Both the position numbers and the translations under genes were made by a program. DNA of 9,573 bases, from assembly GCA_903938205.1 (NCBI GenBank), contig CAJACJ010000049.1:1-9573 (forward strand). The letters run 5' to 3'. This DNA comes from an uncultured bacterium. Its GTDB lineage: Bacteria; Planctomycetota; Phycisphaerae; Phycisphaerales; SM1A02. Shown in pieces: positions 1 through 6,350 of this stretch. Under the pieces are notes generated by a model. The model was not told the origin of the DNA. It did no database searches and saw only the letters and a list, made by a program, of their open reading frames with translations. Every line of letters starts with the position of its first letter. Position 1 is the stretch's first letter.

Positions 1-903
1 CTTGCGTTCATGAGCGAGTGCGCGAAAAGAATTCTGCATCACCACCGCCGCACCAACGGCGGCGCTGGCTTCAATAGTGAGTTTGAGTTGCTCCCAAGAA
101 AAACGCATCGCGCGCGCGATGGCGTCTTCGTCCACCACTTGGATTTCATCGACCAGTTGTTGCACCACAGGAAATGTGAGCGACCCCAACGCGCCACGAA
201 GTCCATCCGCGATGGTGAGTTGATTGGTTGAAGGCTGGCAAATGCCACTGGATTTGGAGCGCGCGGCGTCGTCGGCAATCACCGGCTCCGCGCCAAGAAT
301 GGTGATGTCGTTGCGCAGACCTTTCGCCGCCACGGCAATTCCAGAAATTAAACCGCCGCCGCCAACTGGAACAATGATCGCGTCGACATCATCAACATCG
401 GCAAGAATTTCGAGCGCCATGGTGCCTTGACCCGCCATCACATCCACGTGGTTGTACGGAGGAATCACCGTGGCGCCAGTCTGCGCAACAATGCGCGCCA
501 ACATGTCCTCGCGCGCGGCAAGGGTTGGCTCACACAGCGTGATGTGCGCGCCAAATTTTTCAACCGCGGCGCGCTTCGCAAGCGGTGCGTTGTGCGGCAT
601 GACAACATGACACGGAAATTTTTTCTCCCGCGCGGCGAACGCCAGCGCTTGTCCATGATTTCCGCTGGAGTGCGTGGCAACGCCACAAGTCGTAGTGGAT
701 TCCGGCAAGCGGCTGACAGCGTGCGCGGCGCCACGATATTTAAAACTTCCAGTGCGCTGAAACAATTCGCACTTAGCGAATACGCGAATTCCAGCGATGT
801 GCGACAGCGCGTCCATTTCAAGACATGGCGTGCGCACGACGCGGCCCTGAATGCGCGTAGCGGCGGCTTCCACATCGGCGAGCGTGATTGGCAAACTTGT
901 CAT
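1..903 (-). CDS. Serine racemase / serine-threonine dehydratase-like PLP enzyme (C-terminus cut by window edge)
   Basis: This is a fold-type II PLP enzyme that would racemise and/or dehydrate serine or threonine. The reading frame is open from the ATG at 903 to the edge: 301 residues are visible, and about 20 or more, including the late SGGN-type phosphate-site motif, lie outside. GSFKYRGA carries the Schiff-base Lys55, SSGNHGQA (79-86) binds substrate and cofactor, and the PLP-phosphate loop GGGG is at 181-184. Resemblance to eukaryotic serine racemase is close: Ser80 sits where the racemase re-face serine (human Ser84) lies, and E206/A210/D212 reproduce the spacing of its divalent-metal site (human E210/A214/D216). 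Biosynthetic threonine deaminase (IlvA) is less likely, because these features are racemase-type, but a regulatory C-terminal domain cannot be excluded. There is no Shine-Dalgarno sequence; a TACCCT hexamer ends 7 nt before the ATG. Family is certain; racemase versus dehydratase activity is inferred. Confidence 0.9.
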   Translation of the reverse strand, partial: MTSLPITLADVEAAATRIQGRVVRTPCLEMDALSHIAGIRVFAKCELFQRTGSFKYRGAAHAVSRLPESTTTCGVATHSSGNHGQALAFAAREKKFPCHVVMPHNAPLAKRAAVEKFGAHITLCEPTLAAREDMLARIVAQTGATVIPPYNHVDVMAGQGTMALEILADVDDVDAIIVPVGGGGLISGIAVAAKGLRNDITILGAEPVIADDAARSKSSGICQPSTNQLTIADGLRGALGSLTFPVVQQLVDEIQVVDEDAIARAMRFSWEQLKLTIEASAAVGAAVVMQNSFRALAHERK

Positions 904-910
904 CGGCCGC

Positions 911-920
911 AGGGTAACCT
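911..920. promoter_or_regulatory. Putative bidirectional promoter: overlapping divergent -10 hexamers
   Basis: Only positions 904-926 separate two divergent start codons. On the plus strand TAACCT (915-920) ends 6 nt before the DinB-like ATG. On the minus strand TACCCT (complement of 911-916) ends 7 nt before the racemase-like ATG. The two hexamers share the TA at 915-916 and form the centre of an imperfect palindrome, GCAGGGTAACCTGC (909-922, six of seven pairs). Neither direction has a convincing -35 box. Both transcripts would be leaderless or nearly so. An operator is the alternative reading of the palindrome. Confidence 0.45.
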
Positions 921-926
921 GCATCC

Positions 927-1445
927 ATGGGAACACGCATCGACACCATCACGCGTTTGCATGAGCACCGACATTGGGTCCGCAACAAATTGTTGACCTC
1001 GTCGCGCGGTCTCACAAATGACGGGTTGCGCAAATCTTTTGAAATGGGAATCGGCAGCGTGCTTGGAACTTTCGTGCATTTGTATGGCGCGGAAACCGTG
1101 TGGATCAATGTTCTGGAAAATAAAAATCAGTCCGCTGCGTTTCCAACACAGGACCAATTTGCAAACCTTGAGGCGCTTGAGCGTGATTGGGAATTGCTTG
1201 ACCGACGGTGGAGCGCGTGGTTGTCCAACGTGAAGGAAGAAGACCTTGATCAAGTGGCCGAGCGAATTCGTGAAGGCAAATCATTCTCGACCACGGTCAT
1301 GGACGTGTTGATTCATGTGGCCACGCATCAGCATTATCACGCCGCACAAATCGTCAACATGTTGCGTCATTTGGGCGTGAAGCCGCCGCCAGCGTGCGAT
1401 TTTATTGGTATGGCGCGCGAGCAATTTCGAAGCGAAAAAAAATAA
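927..1445 (+). CDS. DinB/YfiT-fold putative metal-dependent protein
   Basis: A 172-residue protein with the four-helix DinB-like fold. The characteristic three-histidine metal site is visible: His51 in a TFVHLYGAE segment at the end of helix 2, and His134/His138 in an HxxxH motif within a helix starting near residue 124. Family members bind Zn, Ni or other divalent metals; known ones include thiol-S-transferases (bacillithiol and mycothiol types) and maleylpyruvate isomerases, but most have no assigned function. The N-terminus (LHEHRHWVRNKLL) aligns with the usual first helix, which supports the ATG at 927. The only purine-rich stretch upstream (AGGG, 911-914) is too far away for a normal Shine-Dalgarno sequence; a TAACCT hexamer lies 6 nt upstream instead. 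The stop codon is about 20 nt before the TPP aptamer, but functional linkage to thiC is not indicated. Substrate unknown. Confidence 0.85.
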   Translation: MGTRIDTITRLHEHRHWVRNKLLTSSRGLTNDGLRKSFEMGIGSVLGTFVHLYGAETVWINVLENKNQSAAFPTQDQFANLEALERDWELLDRRWSAWLSNVKEEDLDQVAERIREGKSFSTTVMDVLIHVATHQHYHAAQIVNMLRHLGVKPPPACDFIGMAREQFRSEKK

Positions 1446-1454
1446 AAGTGTGAC

Positions 1455-1460
1455 TATGAT
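1455..1460 (+). promoter_or_regulatory. Likely -10 box of the thiC riboswitch transcript
   Basis: TATGAT matches the -10 consensus at 5 of 6 positions and lies between the DinB-like stop and the TPP aptamer. The start point expected 5-7 nt downstream falls at about A1465, the first base of aptamer helix P1. No good -35 box is seen 16-18 nt upstream. Confidence 0.45.
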
Positions 1461-1463
1461 GAA

Positions 1464-1554
1464 TACTTCGCCGCTCGGGGCGCGGATTCCATCGTGGAGT
1501 TCGCTGAGAAGTACCCGCGGAACCTGAACCGATTCGTATCGGCGTAGGGAAGTG
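1464..1554 (+). ncRNA. TPP riboswitch aptamer (THI element)
   Basis: This cis-acting RNA senses thiamine pyrophosphate upstream of thiC. The conserved blocks are in order and correctly spaced: CGGGGCGC (1476-1483), GCTGAGA (1503-1509), ACCCGCGGAACCTGA (1513-1527) and GGCGTAGGGAAGT (1541-1553). P1 is ACTTC (1465-1469) with GAAGT (1549-1553). P3 is a short hairpin, GATTCCA (1485-1491) with TGGAGTT (1495-1501), including G-U pairs. P5 is CCGAT (1529-1533) with ATCGG (1538-1542). CTGAGA recognises the pyrimidine moiety and the ACCTGA/GCGTAGGG side the pyrophosphate, as known for this class. No stem followed by a U-tract lies between the aptamer and thiC, so control of translation initiation is more likely than transcription termination. 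Confidence 0.96.
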
Positions 1555-1606
1555 GCGCTAGTTCGCGAGCCGTTCATAGCGGCTTCGCCTTGTCAGGAAG
1601 TACGTC
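1555..1606 (+). promoter_or_regulatory. thiC riboswitch expression platform with Shine-Dalgarno
   Basis: The Shine-Dalgarno AGGAAG (1595-1600) sits 6 nt before the thiC ATG. CTTC at 1583-1586 can pair with GAAG (1597-1600) and hide it. The same CTTC can instead join a stem of GCGAGCCG (1565-1572) with CGGCT-T-CGC (1580-1588, one bulged T), or pair with the 3' strand of P1 (GAAG, 1549-1552); both leave the Shine-Dalgarno open. The layout suits a translational OFF switch on TPP binding. The alternative pairings were read by eye, without energy calculation. Confidence 0.6.
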
Positions 1607-3532
1607 ATGAACAATAAAGTGTCAGAAGTAAAAAACAGCGGCGCGAGTGCGCACGCATCCACATTTCAAATCGGTCATTCACATGAACGGTTGGCCAACG
1701 AGAAACTGCCGCTTCATGGCGCGACAAATCCATCAACATATGCGCAAGGCACAACACCGGGTTCATTCGCGCGCAAGTCCGACATTGGCGGACCGCTTGC
1801 ATTCACAAGTCCCGACACGCCGGGCATGCCGCTTCCATCCACTAAGACCGCGTGGGATTTTCTTCCCACGGGCTGGAACATTGTCGCCGCACAGAATCAT
1901 CAAGAAGGTTGCGCCGGACATTTGCACACGCACATTGCCCAGTGGATTTGCGCGCAGCCGCCCGCCGGTTTTGAGCCCATCACGCAACTTGAATTCGCGC
2001 GTCTTGGCGTGATCACAAAAGAAATGCGACGCGTTGCCGAGCGTGAGCAACATCTCACCGCCGAGCAAGTGCGCGATGAAATCGCCGCGGGTCGCATGGT
2101 GATTCCTGCCAATCGCGTTCACTTGGGTTACAAACTTGATCCAATGGCCATTGGCCGCGCATCCAAAACAAAAATCAACGCCAACATGGGCGCCAGTCCG
2201 GTGAGTTCCGGCACCGACGAGGAAGTCGAGAAATTAAAGTGGGCCGAGAAGTGGGGCGCCGACACCGTGATGGATCTTTCAACTGGCGGCGATCTTGATG
2301 CGTGCCGCGACGCGCTGATTCGCAACAGCCAAGTTCCCATTGGAACCGTTCCGATTTATTCCATGATTATTGGGCGCAAACTTGATGATTTGAACGAGGC
2401 CATGATTATGGAAACGCTGGAGCACCAAGCCAAGCAAGGCGTGGATTACTTCACCATTCACGCCGGCGTTCTGAAGGAGCACTTGCCGCTGATCAAGAAT
2501 CGTTTGATTGGCATTGTGAGTCGCGGTGGAAGTTTGTTGGCCAAGTGGATGTTGATTCACAACAAACAAAATGTGATGTACGAATGTTGGGAAAGTATTT
2601 GCGCCGTCATGCGCCGTTACGACGTGACCTTTTCCATCGGTGATGGTCTGCGTCCAGGCGGTTTGGCCGACGCGACCGACGCCGCGCAACTTGCGGAGCT
2701 TGCGGCAATTGGTGAACTCACTGAGCGCGCGTGGCGTCAAGGCGTGCAAGTCATGGTGGAGGGTCCTGGCCATGTTCCGCTGGATCAAATTGAATACAAC
2801 ATGAAATTGCAGCGACGCATTTGCCACGGCGCGCCGTTCTATGTGCTTGGACCGTTGGTCACGGATATTTTTCCTGGCTACGACCACATCACAAGTTGCA
2901 TTGGCGCCACCAGCGCGGGCTACCACGGCGCAAGCATGTTGTGTTACGTCACGCCTAAGGAGCATTTGGGTTTGCCCAAAAAAGACGATGTGAAGCAAGG
3001 TTGCATCGCGTACAAAATTGCGGCGCATGCCGCCGATGTCGCGCTTGGAATTCCAGGTGCGCGCGATCGCGACGATGAACTCACCAAGGCGCGCGCCGCG
3101 TTGAACTGGCAGAAACATTTTGAGTTGTCATTTGATCCCGACACCGCCCGCGCCTATCACGATGAGGACTTGGATGTGGATACGGATTTCTGCGCCATGT
3201 GCGGCCACGATTGGTGCAGCGTTCGCATTAGTAAAGAAATTCAGGAGTTTGCCAGCGGAAAAAGCGAGGAGTATCGTCGCGACAAGCCCGTGCTCAGCGC
3301 CGCGTTGACTCCCGAGCAGCAAGAGGTGCTTGCAAAGCGCGGAGTGCTTTCGCCTGAGGAAATTCATCGGCTTGCTTCCAAAACCAAGGCGGCGGTCGGC
3401 GCGGTTGAAGCCAAGGCTTCTTGTCACAGCGACTTTGTGGATTCCACGGGAGCGCAGCAAAAGCAAGAGCAATTGGTGCAACTCAACACATCGCCGGCGC
3501 ACAATATTTCCACAAAAGTTCCATTGATTTAG
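1607..3532 (+). CDS. thiC: Phosphomethylpyrimidine synthase ThiC
   Basis: ThiC is a cytosolic non-canonical radical-SAM enzyme that rearranges 5-aminoimidazole ribotide (AIR) to HMP phosphate, the pyrimidine precursor of thiamine. At 641 residues it has full family length. The N-terminal ThiC-associated region is followed by a long barrel domain with hallmark stretches (KINANMGAS, WGADTVMDLSTGG, TIHAGVL, IVSRGGS, GDGLRPG, EGPGHVP, LGPLVTDI, CYVTPKEHLGLP). His389 and His453, 64 residues apart, match the metal-site histidine pair of ThiC. The C-terminal CX2CX4C motif (Cys529, Cys532, Cys537) ligates the [4Fe-4S] cluster. The tail after about residue 600 (Gln/Ser-rich, ending at the TAG) looks unconserved. 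Start: ATG with AGGAAG 6 nt upstream, directly below the TPP riboswitch. No other thi gene is in the window. Confidence 0.98.
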   Translation: MNNKVSEVKNSGASAHASTFQIGHSHERLANEKLPLHGATNPSTYAQGTTPGSFARKSDIGGPLAFTSPDTPGMPLPSTKTAWDFLPTGWNIVAAQNHQEGCAGHLHTHIAQWICAQPPAGFEPITQLEFARLGVITKEMRRVAEREQHLTAEQVRDEIAAGRMVIPANRVHLGYKLDPMAIGRASKTKINANMGASPVSSGTDEEVEKLKWAEKWGADTVMDLSTGGDLDACRDALIRNSQVPIGTVPIYSMIIGRKLDDLNEAMIMETLEHQAKQGVDYFTIHAGVLKEHLPLIKNRLIGIVSRGGSLLAKWMLIHNKQNVMYECWESICAVMRRYDVTFSIGDGLRPGGLADATDAAQLAELAAIGELTERAWRQGVQVMVEGPGHVPLDQIEYNMKLQRRICHGAPFYVLGPLVTDIFPGYDHITSCIGATSAGYHGASMLCYVTPKEHLGLPKKDDVKQGCIAYKIAAHAADVALGIPGARDRDDELTKARAALNWQKHFELSFDPDTARAYHDEDLDVDTDFCAMCGHDWCSVRISKEIQEFASGKSEEYRRDKPVLSAALTPEQQEVLAKRGVLSPEEIHRLASKTKAAVGAVEAKASCHSDFVDSTGAQQKQEQLVQLNTSPAHNISTKVPLI

Positions 3533-3561
3533 TTGGTGTTGCAAGCACTTCGTGGCATACT
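3533..3561 (+). promoter_or_regulatory. Putative promoter of the small membrane-protein gene
   Basis: TTGGTG (3533-3538) and CATACT (3556-3561) are separated by 17 nt, and CATACT ends 6 nt before the ATG at 3568. There is no Shine-Dalgarno sequence. This would give a transcript starting at or next to the start codon, separate from thiC. The match to consensus is partial (3/6 and 4/6). Confidence 0.4.
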
Positions 3562-3567
3562 TACAAC

Positions 3568-3972
3568 ATGATGACTCTTCAGCATCATCAAAAGGACGCG
3601 CAACCGGGATATGAATCGCCGGCGTGGTTGAGTGCGCCACCTATGCGCTATCAAGATGGATATGTATGGTTTCTTCTTTTCGCCAGCCTGGACATTATTT
3701 TAACGTGGTACATCCTGCGCAAGGGCGGAACGGAAGTGAATCCATTGGCGAAGTTGGTGATTGAACGATGGGATCTTGCCGGCGCGATCGCCTTCAAGTT
3801 CAGCATTGTTTTATTTGTTGTGGTGACCTGCGAAATTGTTGGGCGACACAAAGATCACGTTGGTCGCCGACTCACCGGAGTCGCCATTGCAATGTCGGCG
3901 TTTCCCGTGGTGTGGAGTTTGACGTTGCTTGCGCTGCACGGATTTTTAATTCACACACAGCCTCAATTATAA
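3568..3972 (+). CDS. Small three-helix membrane protein, DUF5658-like
   Basis: A 134-residue protein of unknown function. The frame is open upstream to 3421, but that part overlaps thiC and is not protein-like, so the start is taken as ATG 3568 (3571 is equally possible). About 30 polar residues precede three hydrophobic segments at roughly 33-51, 69-92 and 102-127. The pattern of an Asp within the first segment (SLDIILTWYIL), the loop GGTEVNPLAKLVI, and AFKFSIVLFVVVTCEIVGR in the second recalls the DUF5658 family, in which the loop NP and the Lys within the second helix recur. No enzymatic motif is seen. It lies 35 bp after thiC on the same strand, but its own promoter-like site makes co-function doubtful. 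It converges on the peptidase gene with 68 bp between stops, and no strong terminator stem is visible there. Confidence 0.75.
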   Translation: MMTLQHHQKDAQPGYESPAWLSAPPMRYQDGYVWFLLFASLDIILTWYILRKGGTEVNPLAKLVIERWDLAGAIAFKFSIVLFVVVTCEIVGRHKDHVGRRLTGVAIAMSAFPVVWSLTLLALHGFLIHTQPQL

Positions 3973-4040
3973 TTTCATACACCAAGATCGCGCACGCCAC
4001 GTCGTGTTCACGCATGTCATCATGTTTTTGAGTTGGCGCC

Positions 4041-5315
4041 TTATCCGCGTTTGGGTTTTGATATTGAACGCGCGCGCGCCATGGCCGCCTCAATTTCTTT
4101 ACTGGAACGTGGAATGTCGCTTGTCAGCGTGACGGGTCCGCGCGCCGTGATCAGAATGTCGTCCTCAATGCGCACGCCAATTTTTTCATCGGGTAGATAG
4201 ACGCCAGGCTCAATGGTGATCACGGCGCCAGCCTGAAGGGGCGCATCTGGATTTGCGTCGTGTGTTTCAAGGCCAAGATGATGACCGATGGAATGAATGA
4301 ACGCGTCGGCAAGACCCGCGCGCCGAATCACCGCGCGCGCGGCTTCGTCAATGTGATGAAAGCGCGCGCCTGGTTTACACGCGCGAATGGCCGCGGTTTG
4401 CGCGGCAAGAACCAGATCATGAATTTCGCGTTGGCGCACCGTGAACTTTCCATTCACAGGAAGCGTGCGCGTGACGTCAGCGCTATAGCCGCACCACTTT
4501 GCGCCGGAATCAAGACACACCAAATCGCCGTCACGCAAGACTTGATCGTTGGCGTGATAGTGCAACACGGTGCTGTTGAAACCACCGCCGGCGATCGTGC
4601 GGAACGCAAGTTCGCGCGAGCCACCTTGGTGATAACCAGTCTCCACATGCCGCTGCAATTCAAACTCATTCATGTTGGGCCGCAAGTTTGCAAATGACGC
4701 CGCGAAACCAAGACCCGTGATGCGTCCGGCCTCTTGAATGCACGCCACTTCGGCCTTGCTTTTGCAGGCGCGCATGGCGTTCAAAATGGTGGTGCCATCA
4801 TTGATGGAACAATTTGGAATGCGCTCCGCGGTGCGGCGGAAAATTTCAAGGTCGCCACTCACGGGACTGTTGTGCGCGGCCAATGGCATAAGCAATGTCA
4901 ACGACTTCGCGCGCTTGGCCGCGTCAAGAAGTTGCATTGGAAGCATGTTGGTTCGAAAGATGGTTTCAATGCCGGCGCGCGCGCGAAGTTCGCCGCCAAT
5001 CTCTGGGCGAAAGCCATCCCACTTTTCGCGCTCTGGATTCAGCGGCCTGAGAAAAAGTTGCACGCGCCGCGCGGGATTTGCATTCTTGCCATCAAACAAC
5101 AACGCCGCACCTGGTTCATCAACAAGTCCGGTGAGGTAGGTGAAGTGCGCGTGCGCCGCGAACGGGTGGTGCAAATTTGCGTCCGCTTCGCCGGCAAGCA
5201 CCAAGCCAATTGAACCGCGCAATGCGTCAAGCAACGCGCCACGACGGCGCGCGAATTCCCCTTGCTCGATCTGAATTGCGGCCTTGAACGAAGAACGATT
5301 TTTGGTTGCAGCCAT
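4041..5315 (-). CDS. pepP: Xaa-Pro aminopeptidase-type M24 metallopeptidase (PepP-like)
   Basis: A cytosolic aminopeptidase of the pita-bread fold that would release an N-terminal residue preceding proline. Of 424 residues, the first ~175 form the aminopeptidase-P N-terminal domain (FTYLTGLVDEPGAALLF is typical) and the rest the catalytic domain. All five dinuclear metal ligands are present: Asp269 (LDSGA), Asp280 (SADVTRT), His345 (IGHHLGLETHD), Glu369 (TIEPGVY) and Glu384 (VRIEDD). His252 in the LHYH segment matches the substrate-side histidine of PepP. It is slightly shorter than E. coli PepP (about 440). The start is the ATG at 5315: there is no Shine-Dalgarno sequence, but TAGTCT lies 6 nt upstream, with TTGATT 18 nt before that. 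It is downstream of phhA on the same strand with a 114-bp gap, so probably transcribed separately. The exact substrate (proline peptidase versus dipeptidase) is inferred from architecture. Confidence 0.93.
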   Translation of the reverse strand: MAATKNRSSFKAAIQIEQGEFARRRGALLDALRGSIGLVLAGEADANLHHPFAAHAHFTYLTGLVDEPGAALLFDGKNANPARRVQLFLRPLNPEREKWDGFRPEIGGELRARAGIETIFRTNMLPMQLLDAAKRAKSLTLLMPLAAHNSPVSGDLEIFRRTAERIPNCSINDGTTILNAMRACKSKAEVACIQEAGRITGLGFAASFANLRPNMNEFELQRHVETGYHQGGSRELAFRTIAGGGFNSTVLHYHANDQVLRDGDLVCLDSGAKWCGYSADVTRTLPVNGKFTVRQREIHDLVLAAQTAAIRACKPGARFHHIDEAARAVIRRAGLADAFIHSIGHHLGLETHDANPDAPLQAGAVITIEPGVYLPDEKIGVRIEDDILITARGPVTLTSDIPRSSKEIEAAMARARSISKPKRG

Positions 5316-5321
5316 GCGGCA

Positions 5322-5351
5322 AGACTACGCAAAAATTACATTTGAAATCAA
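5322..5351 (-). promoter_or_regulatory. Putative leaderless promoter of the M24 peptidase gene
   Basis: Read on the minus strand, TTGATT (5351-5346) and TAGTCT (5327-5322) are spaced by 18 nt. TAGTCT ends 6 nt before the ATG at 5315. This is the best -35/-10 pair at any of the Shine-Dalgarno-less starts in the window. Confidence 0.5.
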
Positions 5352-5429
5352 CATGAAAGGATCGCGTCAATGACAGCGACCCGAACTCAAAACGAATGTC
5401 GAAATTTCCGTTGAACTGCGCCGCAAATA

Positions 5430-6299
5430 TCACACACGCGCCGCAGCCGCAGTCTTATCCATAATTCGCTTGGCATAGGTGGTCATGGCGTTGCGCAATT
5501 GGTCGAAACTTTCAAGCACGTATAAAATTGGCTGATAGTGATCGATTTCAAACGCGGTGTCGCACACGCGGTCCAAATCAAATGGACGGCGATCGACCTC
5601 CGGACTTTCAAGCGAGTGCGTGCATTCGCCTGGACTTGAAATCAAACCGCTGCCATACACCTTGATGCGTCCGCTTTCTTTGATCAAACCAAATTCAACC
5701 GTGAACCAGAAAAGACGCGCCAAGCGTTCAACATCTTTTTCATCCGTCGCCTCAAGCGCGGCCTTGCCGTAGGTCTGCAGAAAATCCGCGAACACCGGAT
5801 CCGCATGCAAAGGGACATGCCCAAAGATGTCGTGGAAAATGTCGGGCTCGGGCAAGTAATCAATGCTTTGCTTTGGACGAATCACAATAGTGGTCGGAAA
5901 TTCACGGCGCGCCAAGCACGCAAAGAACGCCTTGGGTGGCAAGTAGCCAGGCACCGCGCGGCTTTGCCACTTTGTTAATGGATGCAAGCGGCTGTTGATT
6001 TCAGCCAGCGGCGGAATTCTGTCGCGACGAAGATTGATCAGCGACGCGCCGTCTAAATATGTTTTGCTGGCGTTGTCTTTCAGGAAAATCATTTGGCGGT
6101 CAAACATAGTCATCCAGGTTTCTTGATTTTCCACGCTGTATCCATCGTATTTCTGCTCGATATAGCAGCGCGTAATGTCGCCATAACCCGGCGATCCAAA
6201 ATTGTTGGCATAGGTTTGCGCGGCGTCCGCTTGCGCGTCGTCAATCATCGCGTGGTTCAAACTGCCAGCGAATTTTTTATCGTGATGTGATCCGTCCAT
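5430..6299 (-). CDS. phhA: Phenylalanine 4-monooxygenase (phenylalanine hydroxylase)
   Basis: A non-haem iron, tetrahydropterin-dependent enzyme that hydroxylates L-Phe to L-Tyr with O2. At 289 residues it has the size of bacterial monomeric forms, with no ACT regulatory domain. The 2-His-1-Glu iron site is intact: His156 and His161 in FHDIFGHVPL and Glu202 in FWFTVEFGL. PGYLPPKAFFACLARREFP (117-135) and YGSGLISSPGE (near 215) are family hallmarks around the pterin and substrate pocket. The start at 6299 is fixed by a strong Shine-Dalgarno sequence, AGGAG, 6 nt upstream. The gene follows the DUF2470-like gene by 51 bp on the same strand, and a TAGAAT hexamer in that gap could be its own -10. 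No pterin-4a-carbinolamine dehydratase (PhhB) gene accompanies it here. A role in Tyr supply or Phe breakdown cannot be told from the sequence. Tryptophan hydroxylase specificity is unlikely. Confidence 0.95.
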   Translation of the reverse strand: MDGSHHDKKFAGSLNHAMIDDAQADAAQTYANNFGSPGYGDITRCYIEQKYDGYSVENQETWMTMFDRQMIFLKDNASKTYLDGASLINLRRDRIPPLAEINSRLHPLTKWQSRAVPGYLPPKAFFACLARREFPTTIVIRPKQSIDYLPEPDIFHDIFGHVPLHADPVFADFLQTYGKAALEATDEKDVERLARLFWFTVEFGLIKESGRIKVYGSGLISSPGECTHSLESPEVDRRPFDLDRVCDTAFEIDHYQPILYVLESFDQLRNAMTTYAKRIMDKTAAAARV

Positions 6300-6304
6300 G
6301 TGGT

Positions 6305-6326
6305 TCTCCTGTGGAAAATGATTCTA
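6305..6326 (-). promoter_or_regulatory. phhA ribosome binding site and possible -10 box
   Basis: On the minus strand TAGAAT (6326-6321) is a 5/6 match to the -10 consensus and is followed by AGGAG (6310-6306), 6 nt before the ATG at 6299. The short leader would be about 15 nt. No clear -35 box is seen, so readthrough from the upstream gene remains possible. The Shine-Dalgarno sequence is solid; the promoter is tentative. Confidence 0.5.
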
Positions 6327-6350
6327 GTGTGAGGGTGTGAAAAAACAGAA

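Noticed and set aside
106..121. Perfect 16-bp palindrome CATCGCGCGCGCGATG
   Set aside because: It lies inside the racemase-like reading frame and is explained by Ala/Arg/Ile codons in a GCGC-rich genome. Similar GCGCGC runs occur throughout the coding DNA.
427..996. Long plus-strand frame of 189 residues opposite the racemase-like gene
   Set aside because: It is a shadow of the opposite-strand enzyme; its product is Arg/His-rich with no family resemblance, whereas the minus frame has all PLP motifs.
1561..1600. Rho-independent terminator as the thiC riboswitch output
   Set aside because: The stem at 1565-1588 is followed by CTTGTCAGG rather than a T-run, so translational control is the better reading.
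2279..3118. 279-residue minus-strand frame inside thiC
   Set aside because: It is an antisense shadow of strongly conserved ThiC sequence, with no recognisable domain and no promoter or Shine-Dalgarno context.
3421..3567. N-terminal extension of the membrane-protein frame
   Set aside because: It overlaps thiC by more than 100 bp and encodes non-hydrophobic, low-quality sequence. ATG 3568 with an upstream promoter-like site is a better start.
3973..4040. Possible bidirectional terminator between the convergent genes
   Set aside because: Only a 4-bp CATG/CATG stem before TTTTT (4013-4029) is visible. This is too weak to call a terminator without a folding calculation.
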